From NCBI RefSeq assembly GCF_009389715.1, contig NC_052395.1, positions 2,170,001 to 2,234,000 on the forward strand: a stretch of DNA of 64,000 bases. The letters are read 5' to 3'. The notes under the pieces are model-generated. The model was not told the origin of the DNA. It worked only from the letters and a program-made list of their open reading frames with translations, and searched no databases. This DNA is from Phoenix dactylifera. Lineage: Eukaryota > Streptophyta > Magnoliopsida > Arecales > Arecaceae. Shown in pieces: positions 10,645 to 22,600 of the stretch (position 1 is the stretch's first letter; each line of letters opens with the position of its first letter). The translations under genes and the position numbers were made by a program.

Positions 10645-12331
10645 TGTGATGAGAGCACAAAAGTGCAATCGTCAGACCATCTTAATTAGTATTTTAGCTA
10701 ATCATTAATAACAAAATTAACTAATTAATGTTTTATTTGTGCAAGTAGCCCAATCAGCTCGTTCCCCGCATTGTGCCAGCATCCGCGCCGTCCATCAGAT
10801 CACCATCATCTTCAGCCTTCAATCCCAACGCCCCTAGCCACGTCATCTTCCGCGATCCATTCCAGCAGCCGGTAATCCAGATCCCACGATCAGCAACCGT
10901 CCGTTTCAAAGAGTCCCAGCTCCTTCCCAAATCAAGCCGAAGCCCCATCCCAGCCGTTCGCATCCCCCTCTTGGCCCGAGGAAGGAAGCTAGCGTCTTCA
11001 CCGCGTCTCCACCGCATCCATGTCAGCGGCCATCATCCCGAATCCACGCTCCCAGCTCATCCCGTGATCAAGATCCAGCGCTCCAGCCCCTCAACCACGA
11101 TACCTCCCATGATTCAGTCCGTGATCCCGTCGATCCCGCGTCCGTGAAGGAAACTCCAGCCCCTCAACCGCGATCACAGCAGCACCCCAGTGATTCCCAT
11201 GCCATGAACGCCCACCCAAAGAAGGAAACCCCTCTCCCGTGATCCAAGCCGCATGCGTCCCCACCTTCCATCCGCATCATGCCAGCCACCGTGCCAGGCT
11301 CCAGCTCCTTCCATCGCCCGGATCCACGTCTCTCCCAGCAAGGAAAATCCCAGCCGATCCCTCCATCCGTGCCTCCTTTTTCTGTGCACCCTCGGATCAG
11401 CCCCTCCTCCCAGCTCGCCCGTCTCCAAATCCCCCGCAATCACCGGCGATTCCAGCTCCTTCCCGTGATCCCAGCCCACGGCATCCCGTGGCATCTGCCA
11501 TCTTCCTTCTCCATTTGAAGATCGCGTGCCAGCAGCCCGGATTGCGTCCGTGATCGACTCCTCCCCGCGTCTGCCATCTCCCTTCCGCATCAGGCGTCCG
11601 TCCGCGGCTATAAAAGGAGAAGGAGGAAGAGAAGAGGGGTGTGCTCGGTTGCTGGTGGAGGCCTAGAACCAGGGAAGAGGGGAGTCGAAGGAGAAAGAGA
11701 GCTGGGTGGAGGCCAAGAAACAGAGAGAAGGGAGGAGAAGACGTGCTCGGTTTTGGGTGGAAACCAAGGGAGGAGGTGCTCTGTGTCGGTTCCAAAGAAC
11801 AGAGGAGGGGCCCTGTTTTTCGAGAAGAAGGAAGAAGAAAGTATTATTTTAATATATATTTTTTTTAGTGTTCAGCCGAGTTGTTGGTTCCTTTTATTTC
11901 AAGGATTTTCGTTTATGTTCTTGTAATCAATTTTCTTTTATGAAATCCGTGCTCTAGGTTTGGTTTAGTCTCCGCAATTTATTTTATATTCTGAAATTTT
12001 TAGTTTTAAGATAACTATGAAATTTATTTTTGCTGTTCACACTGACGATTTTAATTCATAATCTGTCTTTAGAAATCGATCCCTACTCTGCATCCAATTT
12101 CAATTGCAAAGTTTTCCTTCTGCCCTTTGTTTATTTTAAATTAGAAACATTCAACATCCCCGACGTAATGTTTTTCTTTTATTCAAAAATCGATTTTGAA
12201 TCCGAGTGAATGTTCTAACTTTTATGCAACTCCAATCGCCTCCCTGTGGATCGACCTCTTACGACCACTATTCTTCGAGTAGAACAGGTAAGAGTAGAAT
12301 TAAATTTAACTTTTGTTTGTCGGTTCTAACA
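10645..12331 (+). repeat. 3' LTR of the gypsy element (1687 bp)
   Basis: Starts TGTGATGAGAGC after the polypurine tract and ends GGTTCTAACA. It has a GC-rich U3 (10745-11600), a clear TATA box at 11609 and a purine-rich start of R. The conserved-looking block CTCCCTGTGGATCGAC lies about 90 bp before the end. The partner LTR is off-window, so the ends rest on TG/CA and tract position. Confidence 0.82.
11609..11615 (+). promoter_or_regulatory. TATA box of the gypsy LTR
   Basis: TATAAAA in the context CGGCTATAAAAGG, about 25-30 bp before a purine-rich stretch where R probably starts. Confidence 0.7.
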
Positions 12332-12666
12332 ACGATCTGTCCAGCATATTTTTAGGTGGACAGGAACCGCACAACAGATTTTGAGTAAGCCGGAGATCCG
12401 TGGAGACCACGCGCATTAATTGTTGACAGTCGTAACAGGGTATGATCCCTGGTTGATGTATCATGGCGTGGCCGGCAAGCAAAGCATGGTACGGTAAGAC
12501 TGCTGCAGGGCGTGGCCGCAGCATGTGGAAGACGAGCTCGGTCTTCTGAGCTCGGCTTGCATGAGCTTGGCTGCATGAGCTCGGCTCGGCCTGCATGAGG
12601 TCAGGCTTGCTGTCGGATTTGGGTGCTTTAATTGTAGTGGTGGGGTGGTCCATTTTTCCCCCAACA
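12332..12666. repeat. Diverged LTR-like dispersed repeat, copy A (fragment)
   Basis: Shares blocks with 29400-30348: AACAGGGTATG, then GGCAAGCAAAGCATG (AGCAAGCAAAGCATGA in copy B), GAGCTCGG-type runs, and a shared end of CCATTTT, then CCCCC, then A(A/T)CA at 12666. Copy A is shorter and abuts the gypsy LTR. The end motif reads TGTTGGGGG on the minus strand, which suggests an old Ty3/gypsy LTR. The family was not identified. Confidence 0.5.
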
Positions 12667-13854
12667 AAGATACTCCCTCAAATGGATCCGATATCCTGTC
12701 CCCAGTCGACTGTCTCTAATTCATCTTTTTGGCACTCCGATCTGTAGCAAGTTTGAAATAAAGTCTGGATTTTGGCAGATCCAAATTGGACTACAGATGT
12801 TTTCATCCTACAATAATTTCATGCTATCATATGATTGTCACATGTGGTTAGCAAGCTAATCTGGTTATTTTTGGACCTCTTCCTTTATTTTCAATATCCA
12901 CTCAAGTCTTAATCTCCTTAACTTCTGCTTTACGGGCTTGCTACCCTAAAATCACTCGCCCTAATGATTAAAGAAGGAGAAGCTTAATAGACAATTGCTT
13001 CTTCATTGACTTTAGTCCAAAAGTCACTCTCAGGAGGCGTCATCCTTCGAGTGGTGAGTGGTTGCTGGCTGAAAGTTTTTTTTATTCGACCGGTAGTGCC
13101 AGGTTATGTCAATCACTTATTTCCAACTGTGGCTCTCGAGAGGACAATTTTGGGTTGTTTGAATGCTCGTTTCGTTAGACCCCGAGTGTCGACGCGTCTA
13201 ATATGTTTCCATACCTATTCATTTGGGATCATTTACCATATAAAAAAAAGTCAAGAGTCAAAGAATAAATGCTGATTCAAATTTAAGTTACCTCTTTACT
13301 AATGGAGACCTATTAGGGTTGTTTTGAAAATTTTTAAAGATGAAGAGATGCGTGTAAGAATCGTCAATGACGAGTCAAATTGTAATTTTTTTTTAAAAAA
13401 ATCAAACATATTTTTTATTATCAAAAATAATAATAATAAATTATTCTTATTTTTTTTAAAAAAAAGTTACAATAATATCAAATGCAACCTTAAACCCATC
13501 TTGAGAATATCACTGAATGAGGGATCAATCAGAGCGATTTTTTTATTTTACCCCTCGAATTATCCCAACATCAACTTTCTAAAATAAAATTCTTCTCATT
13601 CCCTCCACAACGCGCGCGAAATTTTTACCTGCAATCCAGCTAATCCATTCAATCCCCACAAGCTAAACTATCCCAGCAATAAAAGCCAAAACTTGAAGTA
13701 ATTCTTTGCTGTGCCCTTTTGTCGTTTTCCTAGGATCACGGTAGTCTATGATGACCCTCAACTTCCAAATGCAGCGTCCGTCAGCCTCTTCGCGTCTTCC
13801 CCGTTAAATCTCCACCCCATCTCCCTCTCTCTCTGTCTCTCTCAACTGGGGGAA
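12667..13854. other. Spacer and probable promoter/5'UTR of the MRNIP-like gene
   Basis: No gene seen. It contains A/T tracts near 13380-13460 and a CT-rich stretch (13800-13850) just before the ATG that looks like a plant 5'UTR. No certain TATA box. Confidence 0.5.
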
Positions 13855-15977
13855 ATGTCGACCCTCTTCATCGCGGTTCAGTGCTTCCATTGTTCGACCA
13901 TGCAGGTAAACCCCAAATCCCTCTCTCTCTAGCCTCCGCTTTGCTACTGCTTACGGTGTGCCTTTGGACCAGGTTAAGCAGCAGAAGAAGGGCAGCAACA
14001 AGTGGGTCTGCGCGGTCTGCAACCAGAGGCAGTCGGTGCGGCGGATCCACGCCCAGGGCCCCCTCGCCCGCGACCTCCGCCACTTCGTCCAGGCCTTCAA
14101 CATGTCCCGATCGGACGGCTCCCATCCGATCCCGCCCCCATCGGAGGGCTCCCGCTCTCCGATGGCGGCGGCGGAGCACGGCGGTGGGGCGAATCGGGGG
14201 AAGAGGAGGATGGATTGGACGGAGTACTTGGATCCCCAAAAGGAGAAAGACGACGGAGGCGGTGGAGGTGGGTTTTTTTTCGTTCCCAGAATGTCCCTCT
14301 TCTGCGAAATGCCCTCCTCGTTTTGTCATTCTACTCCCTCTCCTTCCTCCTCTGTTCCCGAAATATCCCCGTCTTTTCTATTACTCTTCCAGGTCTTCGT
14401 TTTGTTTAATCTATTCAATTCCTTAGTTTTGTTCTCTAACTAATTCGATAGGTGAATGAGCTTCTTAATTTGTATACATCTCTTCATTTTCTTAATTTAT
14501 TTATTTCTTTGTTTTGTTGCTAATTAACTTGACAGCTGAGCCGGAGATGGTGACGGAATTGCCCCCCAAAATGTTGAGACGTCACTTCTCGAAATGCTCT
14601 CCATGGATGCAGTTGACTGCCGCTGGGAAAGAAAAGCCAAATTTCTCCAAGAAAAGGAAGGATGCAGCCCATTCTCAAGGCAAGGCTCCTCTCTTCTTAG
14701 GGCTGAAATTAGGTTTGACTCGGGCCAACTTCGGGCTGGGCCCAAAAAAAGTTTAGTTTGAGTTTGAGCTTAGATGTAGAGTCCTATTAGTTTTCGGGCC
14801 AAGCTCAATTATATCATTGGTCTAGCCTGGCTCAGCTCAAGCTCGAGCTCAAACAAGGCCCGAAATGAAGTCTAAATTCAGGCCTAAATCAATTTATTTT
14901 TATATGTTGTCAGTTAGAGAGAATAATAAAAAGTAAAGGACAAATTAAGAAGGATTTAGTTGAAAATAAACTTGTGTTATAGGAGAGAGCCTAATTTTAA
15001 CTAGCTCATTAACTTGTCAAGCAATATTATGAATTATTAAATTTTGATCGGGTTCAGGCCGAACCTATTTTTGGCCCAAATAGGTAACAAGTCAGGCTCG
15101 AGCCTAGATTATCCAAAAAAAATTTTGAGCCTCAGCTCGGCTTGAAGTCTAAAAAAAAATTGGGCTGGGTTCGGGTTGGAGCATATCCCAGCCTGCTTCT
15201 AGCTCTATCTCTTCTAGAGCTGATCAAATGTCGGACCAGGCTAGATTGGGCTGGACCTACAGTAAAAATTGGGCTTGATGCTTATGGTTATGCTCGGCCT
15301 GATTCGAACATCAGGCTTCTATTTATTTTATCTAGATTTGGCTCAATCCTAAAGGGTCAATACCAGACCGCCCAACAGACTCATTATGGACATATTAATT
15401 AACATATAATATAAATTGTATTATTTTAAATTTAATTAATGAATATAATTATTATATAATATATAATGTATAATTATTTCGGGTTGGAATGGGCTGGGCT
15501 TGGTCAATTTTTAATTATTCTAAGTCCGGACCAATTTTCAGATCGGGCCGTATTTTTGTCCAGGCTTGTTCCATGAGCCTATTTTTCAGTGTCCAAACCC
15601 GTCAACTTCTGGGCCGTGTTGGACGGGCCTGACAGCCCATGATGAACTCTACTCTCCTCCCAATTCCCATTCTACCTCTAATTCTACAGATTGCTTATGC
15701 GCATTCCACGAACTCCTCTGATCATAAAAAGTATGGTCGAATAACTAATCACACCATGGCTATACGGTCCGCAGGTAGGATTGAATCCAGAGGAGGCTGC
15801 ATATCGGTTGCAGCAAAAGGACAGTCGAGATGGAGCGAATACTTGGAGGAATTTGATGGTTGCTCCCAAGGAGAGGAATTTACCAGTCCAACTAGTGGTC
15901 AGGAGCCTTGGGGTGGACGAGAGAATCTGTTACCTGATATGAGAGTGGAGGACGAAGTCCACCCTGACTTCCAGTAA
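13855..15977 (+). CDS. MRNIP-like zinc-ribbon protein (4 exons, 230 aa)
   Basis: Plant relative of MRN complex-interacting protein (UPF0544 family), which in animals binds MRE11-RAD50-NBS1 and promotes the DNA-damage response. Exons: 13855-13905, 13973-14267, 14536-14679 and 15775-15977 (stop TAA). Together they are 693 nt, divisible by three. The N-terminus has the family signature: C10-x2-C13, STMQVKQQKK, KWVCAVCNQRQSV (C30, C33), RDLRHFVQAFNMSR. The two CxxC pairs form a zinc ribbon. Later come RRMDWTEYLDP, a basic SKKRKDA stretch (possible nuclear signal) and a second RWSEYLEEF box. Intron 3 most likely uses a GC donor (AAG|GCAAGG, 14680). A weaker in-frame GT donor at 14713 would add 11 residues. 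The intron holds repeat sequence starting almost at the donor. Nuclear role is inferred from the family. Confidence 0.88.
14690..15640. repeat. Repeat-derived sequence in MRNIP intron 3 (GGGCTCGGGCC-rich)
   Basis: Starts near TTAGGGCTGAAATTAGG and ends near GGACGGGCCTGACAGCCC. Inside are many GGGC/GCCC and GCTCGAGCTC words and A/T-rich filler. The style resembles hAT-like plant MITEs with subterminal repeats, as at 32804, but clear terminal inverted repeats and target duplications were not found. Confidence 0.4.
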
Positions 15978-16296
15978 TGGCTTAAAGCTTCTACAAAATG
16001 GTGTTCTTTCTTGGCTTACATGACTCGTTGCTTTGTTGGAGACAGGTAAAAGTATGTTCCAATAGTTTGTTAGGATACTGAACTGGGCACCCATTTCATA
16101 ATCTATTTGAGAATCTTTATCATATATCCTGTGCCCTAAACTCAATTGTCAACCCCACTTTAACTATGAACACATCATGTACTCGTTCTGAATAATAGCA
16201 TGCATACCTGCATCCTCTCGTTAAATTTGACAATATGCTATACTCATGCTGATGTGCAAACTTTTAAGTATTTTTGTTTTGCCCAATCGCTTGGGT
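15978..16296 (+). other. 3' flank of the MRNIP-like gene
   Basis: Presumed 3'UTR and spacer. No gene or canonical AATAAA seen. Confidence 0.4.
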
Positions 16297-16301
16297 GTGG
16301 A

Positions 16302-16583
16302 TGTAAAGAAAATATAAATATATAAATAAATTTATCTCATTCTATCAGCTTAAGCTTTTAGAAAAAGTGGTGATTTCAACATGGTATCAGAGCTGAAGTC
16401 CTGAGTTCGAACTCTGTCTCTGCACTCTTTAACCCAATTATTAAAAATTTCACATGTTGGGCTCAACCATTAAAAAGAAATCCGACCCATATGTGAGAGG
16501 AAGTGTAAGAAAATATAAAATATATAAATAAATCTATCTCATTCTATTAGCTTAAGTTTTTGGAAAAAGTGGTGATTTCAACA
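16302..16583 (+). mobile_element. Complete TRIM (terminal-repeat retrotransposon in miniature), 282 bp
   Basis: Two 80-bp LTRs (16302-16381 and 16504-16583), both TG...CA, differ at only a few positions. The internal 122 bp begins with the primer site TGGTATCAGAGC (16382-16393) and ends with the polypurine tract GTGAGAGGAAG (16493-16503). A perfect 5-bp target duplication GTGGA flanks it at 16297-16301 and 16584-16588. There is no coding capacity. Movement would need enzymes from an autonomous element. All diagnostic parts are visible, so the boundaries are firm. Confidence 0.95.
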
Positions 16584-16588
16584 GTGGA

Positions 16589-18290
16589 AGCAGGTGATTG
16601 CTAGTGCTTTTTGAAATTAATGCCATATGTTTTTCTTCTAATCATGTGCTGTAACTTTAGTGTTAAAAAGGTGATTTTTCTTTCTAGCAATTAAGCGGAG
16701 ATAACTTGGTTCGGATGCCCCTGAAGGAGTGGCCAAAGGAAGCATTTTTCTATCATGATGGTATTGTTATTGTTGTTGCATGTTAATAGTACTGTGTAAT
16801 TATGCTTGGAAGCTTGGACTGTATGCCTAATTGGTTCATTTGTTTTGGAAGTATGGGTGCACAATGCTTTGATTTTGTTTTGATATAAAAGACCCAAGCT
16901 CTTTTTATTTTGTTTGGTCAGTAACTACAAATAATAACTAATAATTATTGATTGTTGAGAATTATTCTTTGATTTAAACTGAGAATATATTTTTCGTGAT
17001 GATTTCGAAATATATAATCCCCATTACTCTTTTCTCGATAATTTTATCTATATCTACATTAATCCATATAAAAAAAAGTTTTAATTCAATTAGGAATGTA
17101 TCATATTTGCAATTTCAAATCTGTTTCATTTGTGGGGTTTCTAGCTTTCTATAAAGCTATGGTCTCTGATATATGTTATTTTGTTAGGTATCTAATCCTA
17201 GTCTATGACTTTGCTAATATATCGAAATGTATTCGTCCTGCATTATTAATGCTGTGTATACAAAATATTGGATGAAGTTTGGGTCTCTACAATATGGAAA
17301 TTAAGTTTTTGTTTTCGAGCTTGCTTGCCAAACATAATTGACATGAAGCAACGTCTTATATTAAGCACTGCTTTTACTGTAAGTGTAAAATGTTTGTATG
17401 TACCATGTCGGATTCCAAAATCTCTCATGTATGGTAGGTTGATCTAAAAATGTGAATTTAAAACTGCACTTGAGTAGTCTGGTGCCTTACCCATACGAAA
17501 TGATTTTTTTTAGGATAAGGTGGCCATTGTGTCGCCTTCTGAAAATCTCAGCAACAAATTTATGCCAAGCCTTCACAAACACTAGGATAATATTACTCTT
17601 TCGCCCCCTTAGGAATAAAAAAAAATCCCCATATAAATAATTGCATGGGTATCTAACATTCTAAAAATCTATTTGGAATTGCAGCTGCATTTTGAAACTC
17701 CACTTGTAGGAAGACATAGAAGTGCAAATAGAAATCATTGGTGTTTGGGACTCACCCATGCACTACGAATCTGCACCACATACACCATATAGCGGTGCAC
17801 CATGCCGATCAAGCACCTTAGTTCTAATAGATTTCATGCATCATGCATTCGTTTTGGATTGCTACCCTACATATTTCATCTAAAATTCTCAATTTGTTCT
17901 TATGGTGTAGCGCTGATATGGTGCATGTGGTGTAGAGGAATAGAGTTATATCATTTGCATGAGAAAAGAATTCATCTTTCTTTACGTGAATCAATTGTTA
18001 GGTTGTGCAATGGTTGCTTTGATATTTATGCAGATAGATGTATAGAAAATTTTGAAATGCTTTGAGATCTATGCGAAATATGATTGGACAGGTGACATTG
18101 TAAAAAAAAGACCAATCATTTTTTTTTCATGCGAAAGATGCAATGAAGTTGCTGTAGGATATAATTTTTTTGTTACAGGAGGATAGTCGAGTGTCCCCTA
18201 TTTTTTTTTGTGGTGATTTTTCTGAGTTGCCATTATCATTGATTAATTCTAATTTACCCCCCAAAACCAGAGAAAACTGCGTTTTTTTTT
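16589..18290. other. Spacer between the TRIM and the E2 promoter
   Basis: A/T-rich, several short ORFs without recognisable motifs. Nothing supported. Confidence 0.5.
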
Positions 18291-18344
18291 AGCACTCATC
18301 GCTCCCTTCGAGTTTTTTCAGCACTCATTGCTCCCATTGAGTTT
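18291..18344 (+). repeat. 25-bp imperfect direct repeat upstream of the E2 gene
   Basis: The copies at 18291-18315 and 18320-18344 both read AGCACTCAT(C/T)GCTCCC then GAGTTT, with three mismatches. They lie about 90-145 bp before the TATA box. Confidence 0.8.
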
Positions 18345-18434
18345 AGCGTCGGGAACTTCATACACGCACTAGACTTGCCATGCAAGTTGTCAGGTTTTCG
18401 TCGTCTTCGTAGTTTAGTTTTTTATATATATATG

Positions 18435-18444
18435 TATATAAAAA
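18435..18444 (+). promoter_or_regulatory. Probable TATA box of the E2 gene
   Basis: TATATAAAAA within a TATATA-rich run, followed about 35 bp later by the GC/CT-rich start of the presumed 5'UTR exon. Confidence 0.5.
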
Positions 18445-18469
18445 TCTTTAACTGAGTGAGAGCAGCGTT

Positions 18470-19627
18470 GGGACCCCCACGTGCACCGTGACGGCCAAGT
18501 TTGGTCTGGCGTGCTTAAATTTTCTTGCCTTCCGTTCGGTTCCTCTTCGGGCATCGCTTTCCGTCTTTTAGACCTCTTTCCCCTCTCCCTCACCCTCTCA
18601 CGGTCACTGATCAAACCCTCCCATCTCTTTCTGATCCCTCCTTCCTCACGCGCTCTTGTAAGAGGGGAGGGAAGGAATCCTCCCGCCTGATAGAAGAATC
18701 CGTGATTCTTGCTCGCCGAGTGGACTCTGAAACCCTAAAGGGATTCTTGGTGCTCGGCCGCGCCTGCCTCGCAGGTAAAAGGACTCGTCTCGCTACTGTT
18801 TTCTTGTCGATGATTTCTGATTCTCTTCCGAGTTCGTTACCTTTGATTTGACGCCGAAATGGATCTTGAGCCGTGGACGGCGCAAAAATCCTTCGATTTT
18901 GGTTGTGGATTCTCGAAACCGGGGGTGGCTTTGTTCCTGATCTTGTTCTCTTGACGATTTCTAATTCTTTTTTGAAGCTTGTTGCCTTCCTGGTGGCGAT
19001 ATTCTATTCCCCAACTCAAACGACTTAAAACCCTAACTTAGTCTCGGATAACCCTGGGTTTTTGTTGCGGATCTTGTTCGTTTGGTACTGCTTGCACGAT
19101 AAGGGACCCTTCTTGCTACCGTTTTGTTGGTGATGTCTTAATCTTTTTTGATGCATGGTGCATTCTTGTGAGCGAACGACTTAAAATCCTATTTTAGCTC
19201 CTGAGAAACCCAATTTCGTTCTGAAATTTGCTCATCTGTCGTTAAAATTTGCTCCTGAGAAACTTTGGGTTCAAGTGTGAGAATAAGTGCCTAAATTTTT
19301 TTGGACTAAATGGTGACCGAATATTAATGTCATGTTAGATGCAACTCAGAGTATTGTTTAATCTCTTCCTCCGTTTTGTGTTCTTACTAATCATTGGATT
19401 CGGTTGGCTTTACATAATTTGGTGAATAAGAACAATCTTTGTTTTTTGCATTGTCTTTTGTTTAAAATATTTGGAACTGAGATTCCTTTGAATTCTCAGG
19501 ATTCGGGCAGATTAGAATCTGTTAGGAAGTTCAAGACATGTCTGTTTTGGAGGGAAGGAATTAATCCTTTGTCTTGTTCTTTTTCTTCTGGTCATTGTGT
19601 TATGTTTTGATGTGCTAGGAAGTGAGG
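18470..19627 (+). other. 5'UTR exon and 5'UTR intron of the E2 gene
   Basis: CT-rich leader up to 18774, a donor GTAAAA at 18775 and an acceptor TGCTAG ending at 19618, leaving nine leader bases before the ATG. A leader intron of this kind is common in plant housekeeping genes and often raises expression. The transcription start is approximate. Confidence 0.6.
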
Positions 19628-22600
19628 ATGTCGACTCCTGCAAGGAAGAGGCTGATGAGGGACTTCAAGCGGCTGCAGCAGGACCCCCCTGCTGGTATAA
19701 GTGGTGCTCCCCAGGACAACAACATCATGCTCTGGAATGCAGTTATTTTCGGGTATGTCTGGAAGGAACAACTTGATCTATTTTTATTCGTTAGAGTCGT
19801 TTGTATTGTCACATTTTGTTTGAACTTTGTGCATGCGTTTTGAATTGCAGTCCTGACGACACACCTTGGGATGGAGGTAAGGCAATTCAGCTCCTCAAGT
19901 ATTGTTTCCAAGAAATATATGGGGCGTGAGAATTTTTAGATCAATTACATGTTGTTTCTATCATGACAAATCTTTGTTATATCGATTCCAATAGTTTGTT
20001 TGCTAAATTTAGGTTTTAGCGGTCAGGTAGTTTCCCCTGTGAAGGCATGCCATATTTCATTCTGAAGCATGCTCCTCTTTTCTTTGTGCATTTAAGTTCA
20101 GGAGAAACTAGCTCCGCATGCAAAGAAAAATGGCATTATTTGCAATTTGATCACCACTGATTCTGCTTTTAGTCCCTTCAACCTTAGTTGTTGCATTTTA
20201 CTGTGATTTTGGCATGTTGGAACAGCTACATATGTGTACGTCTTATTCTCTATGCGTATCAACCTAAGCAGTCAAGTAACAGAATAATAGATCTTATTTT
20301 GCTTATCATTAGATTGTTTGTTCTTGCTAACTGAATTAGTTTTGCTTGGAAATCCATATGCCTCTGCATAACAGTTAGGTCATCTGATGGGCCCTTGTTT
20401 CCTGGCCTTAAGTTGGACATCGCTATACAGAGTACTTTGTATATGGCTGGTACATGCTACAGAATGATTTGATTATTGAAGCCCAGAAATTAATGCATAA
20501 GTAGCCTGTATCTGATAATTATTGATATCTGTTCGCATCACTTTCTTTGATTTTGGTTCTTTTTCATTCAAACTTCTGTAAATAGTTGCAGCAAGGTGCA
20601 GAAAATAAGAATGGGATTTGTTTAGTGATGCACTTGTTGGAGTATTGATTTTGCTGATTTTTTCATAGTTTTAGGTTCTTGCTTAAATTTGACAGCTATT
20701 TGTTACTTAAATCTGTTTTCCTTGCATATAAAATCTTTGAGCTTTCCAGGAACGTTCAAACTTACTCTTCAGTTTTCGGAGGACTATCCAAACAAACCTC
20801 CAACTGTCCGCTTTGTTTCAAGAATGTTTCATCCAAATAGTAAGTTTTAAATACCAATTAGTGTTATCTATGTAGTTGAAGTGGTTTTAAGTTAGCATTT
20901 CAGTTGAAGTTGTTTTAAGTTAGCACATCATTTTATCTATCATCAGAATATCATTGTTGGGAATGCTAAAACCATCATCTACCTTGATCCTAGGAAGCTG
21001 CATATGCAAAAGTGATGTTGGTTTTATTAGCAATCTAGATTGGGTGCCCTAGTGTTTTCTCTTTCTGGTCATCAGTGCACATTCTGTTTTTGAAACTTAG
21101 ATTAGTTGATTATTGATTTCTAAAAATCAAAACATAGAATTATGAGACTTAGTTGTTGCATGTTCAAGGTAGGATGGTCGGTCAAGCTCTTCCAACAATT
21201 TGTTTTCTTTCTATAGTATATTTTAGATTAAGAATTACTCCAATATTGTTTCTGAATTTTAATTGCATATTTTTGTGGACCATCATGGCAAGAGGTAGTG
21301 TTAGATTACCGAATGAAAGATACAATCAATGAAAAACCTCCTGTGAATATCAAACATGTAATAGGATATGACAGTAACTTGTATGCATCTACTTGGATTT
21401 ATTATATCATGGTAAATGTCGGGCTTTCCATTTGCTCATTTTAATAGAGAGCAGCTAACATGATTATGTTTGGGGTTAGATTGGGTTGCCAATTGAGCTT
21501 GAGAAGTTTTAGGTGGTTAGAATTTTTTGTTCTCCATCCCTCTCTTTGGCACTCTTGTGCATGATTTTCTTTTCTTTTTTTATATTGGGCGGGCGAGGTG
21601 GGTTGAAGGTGTGGACTTGTGGAACTGCACTAGTTTCAAGGTCTATAAGAGAACACTCATACTTCTGTAAGTGCAACTTTTTGGTTTTATTTAATTACTT
21701 CGGAGAGATGTGATGTTATTTAGCTATCTATGTTAGAGAAATGAAGTGTTCCAATGCCTTTACTTAAGGTGTATTTAGAGATGTGCCCTTGCTTGAGGTG
21801 AATGTTGAGATGATTAAATAGAATGTTATACACCTTATTTGCGATTTGTAACACAAGGTCATGATCTAAAACTTAGGAGTTGGAAGGCTAAGTAGGGTTC
21901 TTGCGAAAGTCTTAAACATGGCTCGCTGTATCACTCCAAACTGTCCGTTTTGGAGTGTACCGAGCCGAACCCTCCACCAACCCCCTTCAATTAAAAAAAA
22001 AAAAATCTGGCTCCAATTAACACCCCCCCCAACCCCCAACCCCCCCCACACACACAAAAAAAAAAAAGCGCACCATCGTTCGGAGTACCTTCCCCACTCG
22101 ATATGATGCTCGCCCCCACCCCTTCCCGAGCGTCACCGGTGAGTGTGCCTCATTCCTTCTCTTTCGGGTTAGGGCTAGGTTTCCCTCAACCTCCCTCCCT
22201 CTCCCTCTCCCTCTCCCTCCTCCTTTCTCTTTTTCTCCCTCTCCTTGTTTATGATACGCTTCAGAACAACATAATATGTACGACCTTCGGTACTAGTTCG
22301 GCAAACTTTGATCTTAAATGTAGGGCAAGTTCAAATTTGATTCTCAAATTGACAGTAGAGTATTTTATTAGTTAGTATAAACCTTTTTTATGCTGCTGTG
22401 ACCTAATGTTGTTCTGTATATATTTAGTTTACACAGATGGAAGCATTTGCTTGGATATCTTGCAGAACCAATGGAGCCCAATTTATGATGTTGCTGCAAT
22501 ACTTACATCAATCCAGGTTCGCGAGAAGCCTCCATTAGTCTACCCTTTTTTTATTCTAAAAAGTTTATACTTTTTTGAAATTATACATTTAACAGACCAA

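Larger units (their letters stand above)
8492..12331 (+). mobile_element. Non-autonomous Ty3/gypsy (Athila/Tat-like) element, 3' part
   Basis: Plus-strand LTR element whose 5' part lies left of the copia insertion. It shows an in-frame aspartic protease (8492-9123), about 1.5 kb of non-coding sequence, a polypurine tract (10631-10644) and a 3' LTR (10645-12331). No RT, RNase H or integrase follows the protease, so mobility would depend on enzymes from another element. The protease wording (LDLGAS in place of DSGA) and the block CTCTTGGGAGGCAACCCAA after the stop are typical of the Athila/Tat branch. That placement is from recall of the families. Confidence 0.85.

Noticed and set aside
10773-11795. 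Many overlapping ORFs on both strands in GC-rich sequence
   Set aside because: They lie in the U3/R region of the gypsy LTR. The composition lacks stops, and the proline/serine-rich text has no family signature.
14690-15640. Calling a bounded hAT element in MRNIP intron 3
   Set aside because: The word content is similar to hAT-like MITEs, but no matching terminal repeats or 8-bp duplication could be found by eye.
16382-16430. tRNA gene
   Set aside because: The TGGTATCAGAGC and GAGTTCGAAC words belong to a TRIM with LTRs and target duplication. There is no acceptor stem or anticodon arm.
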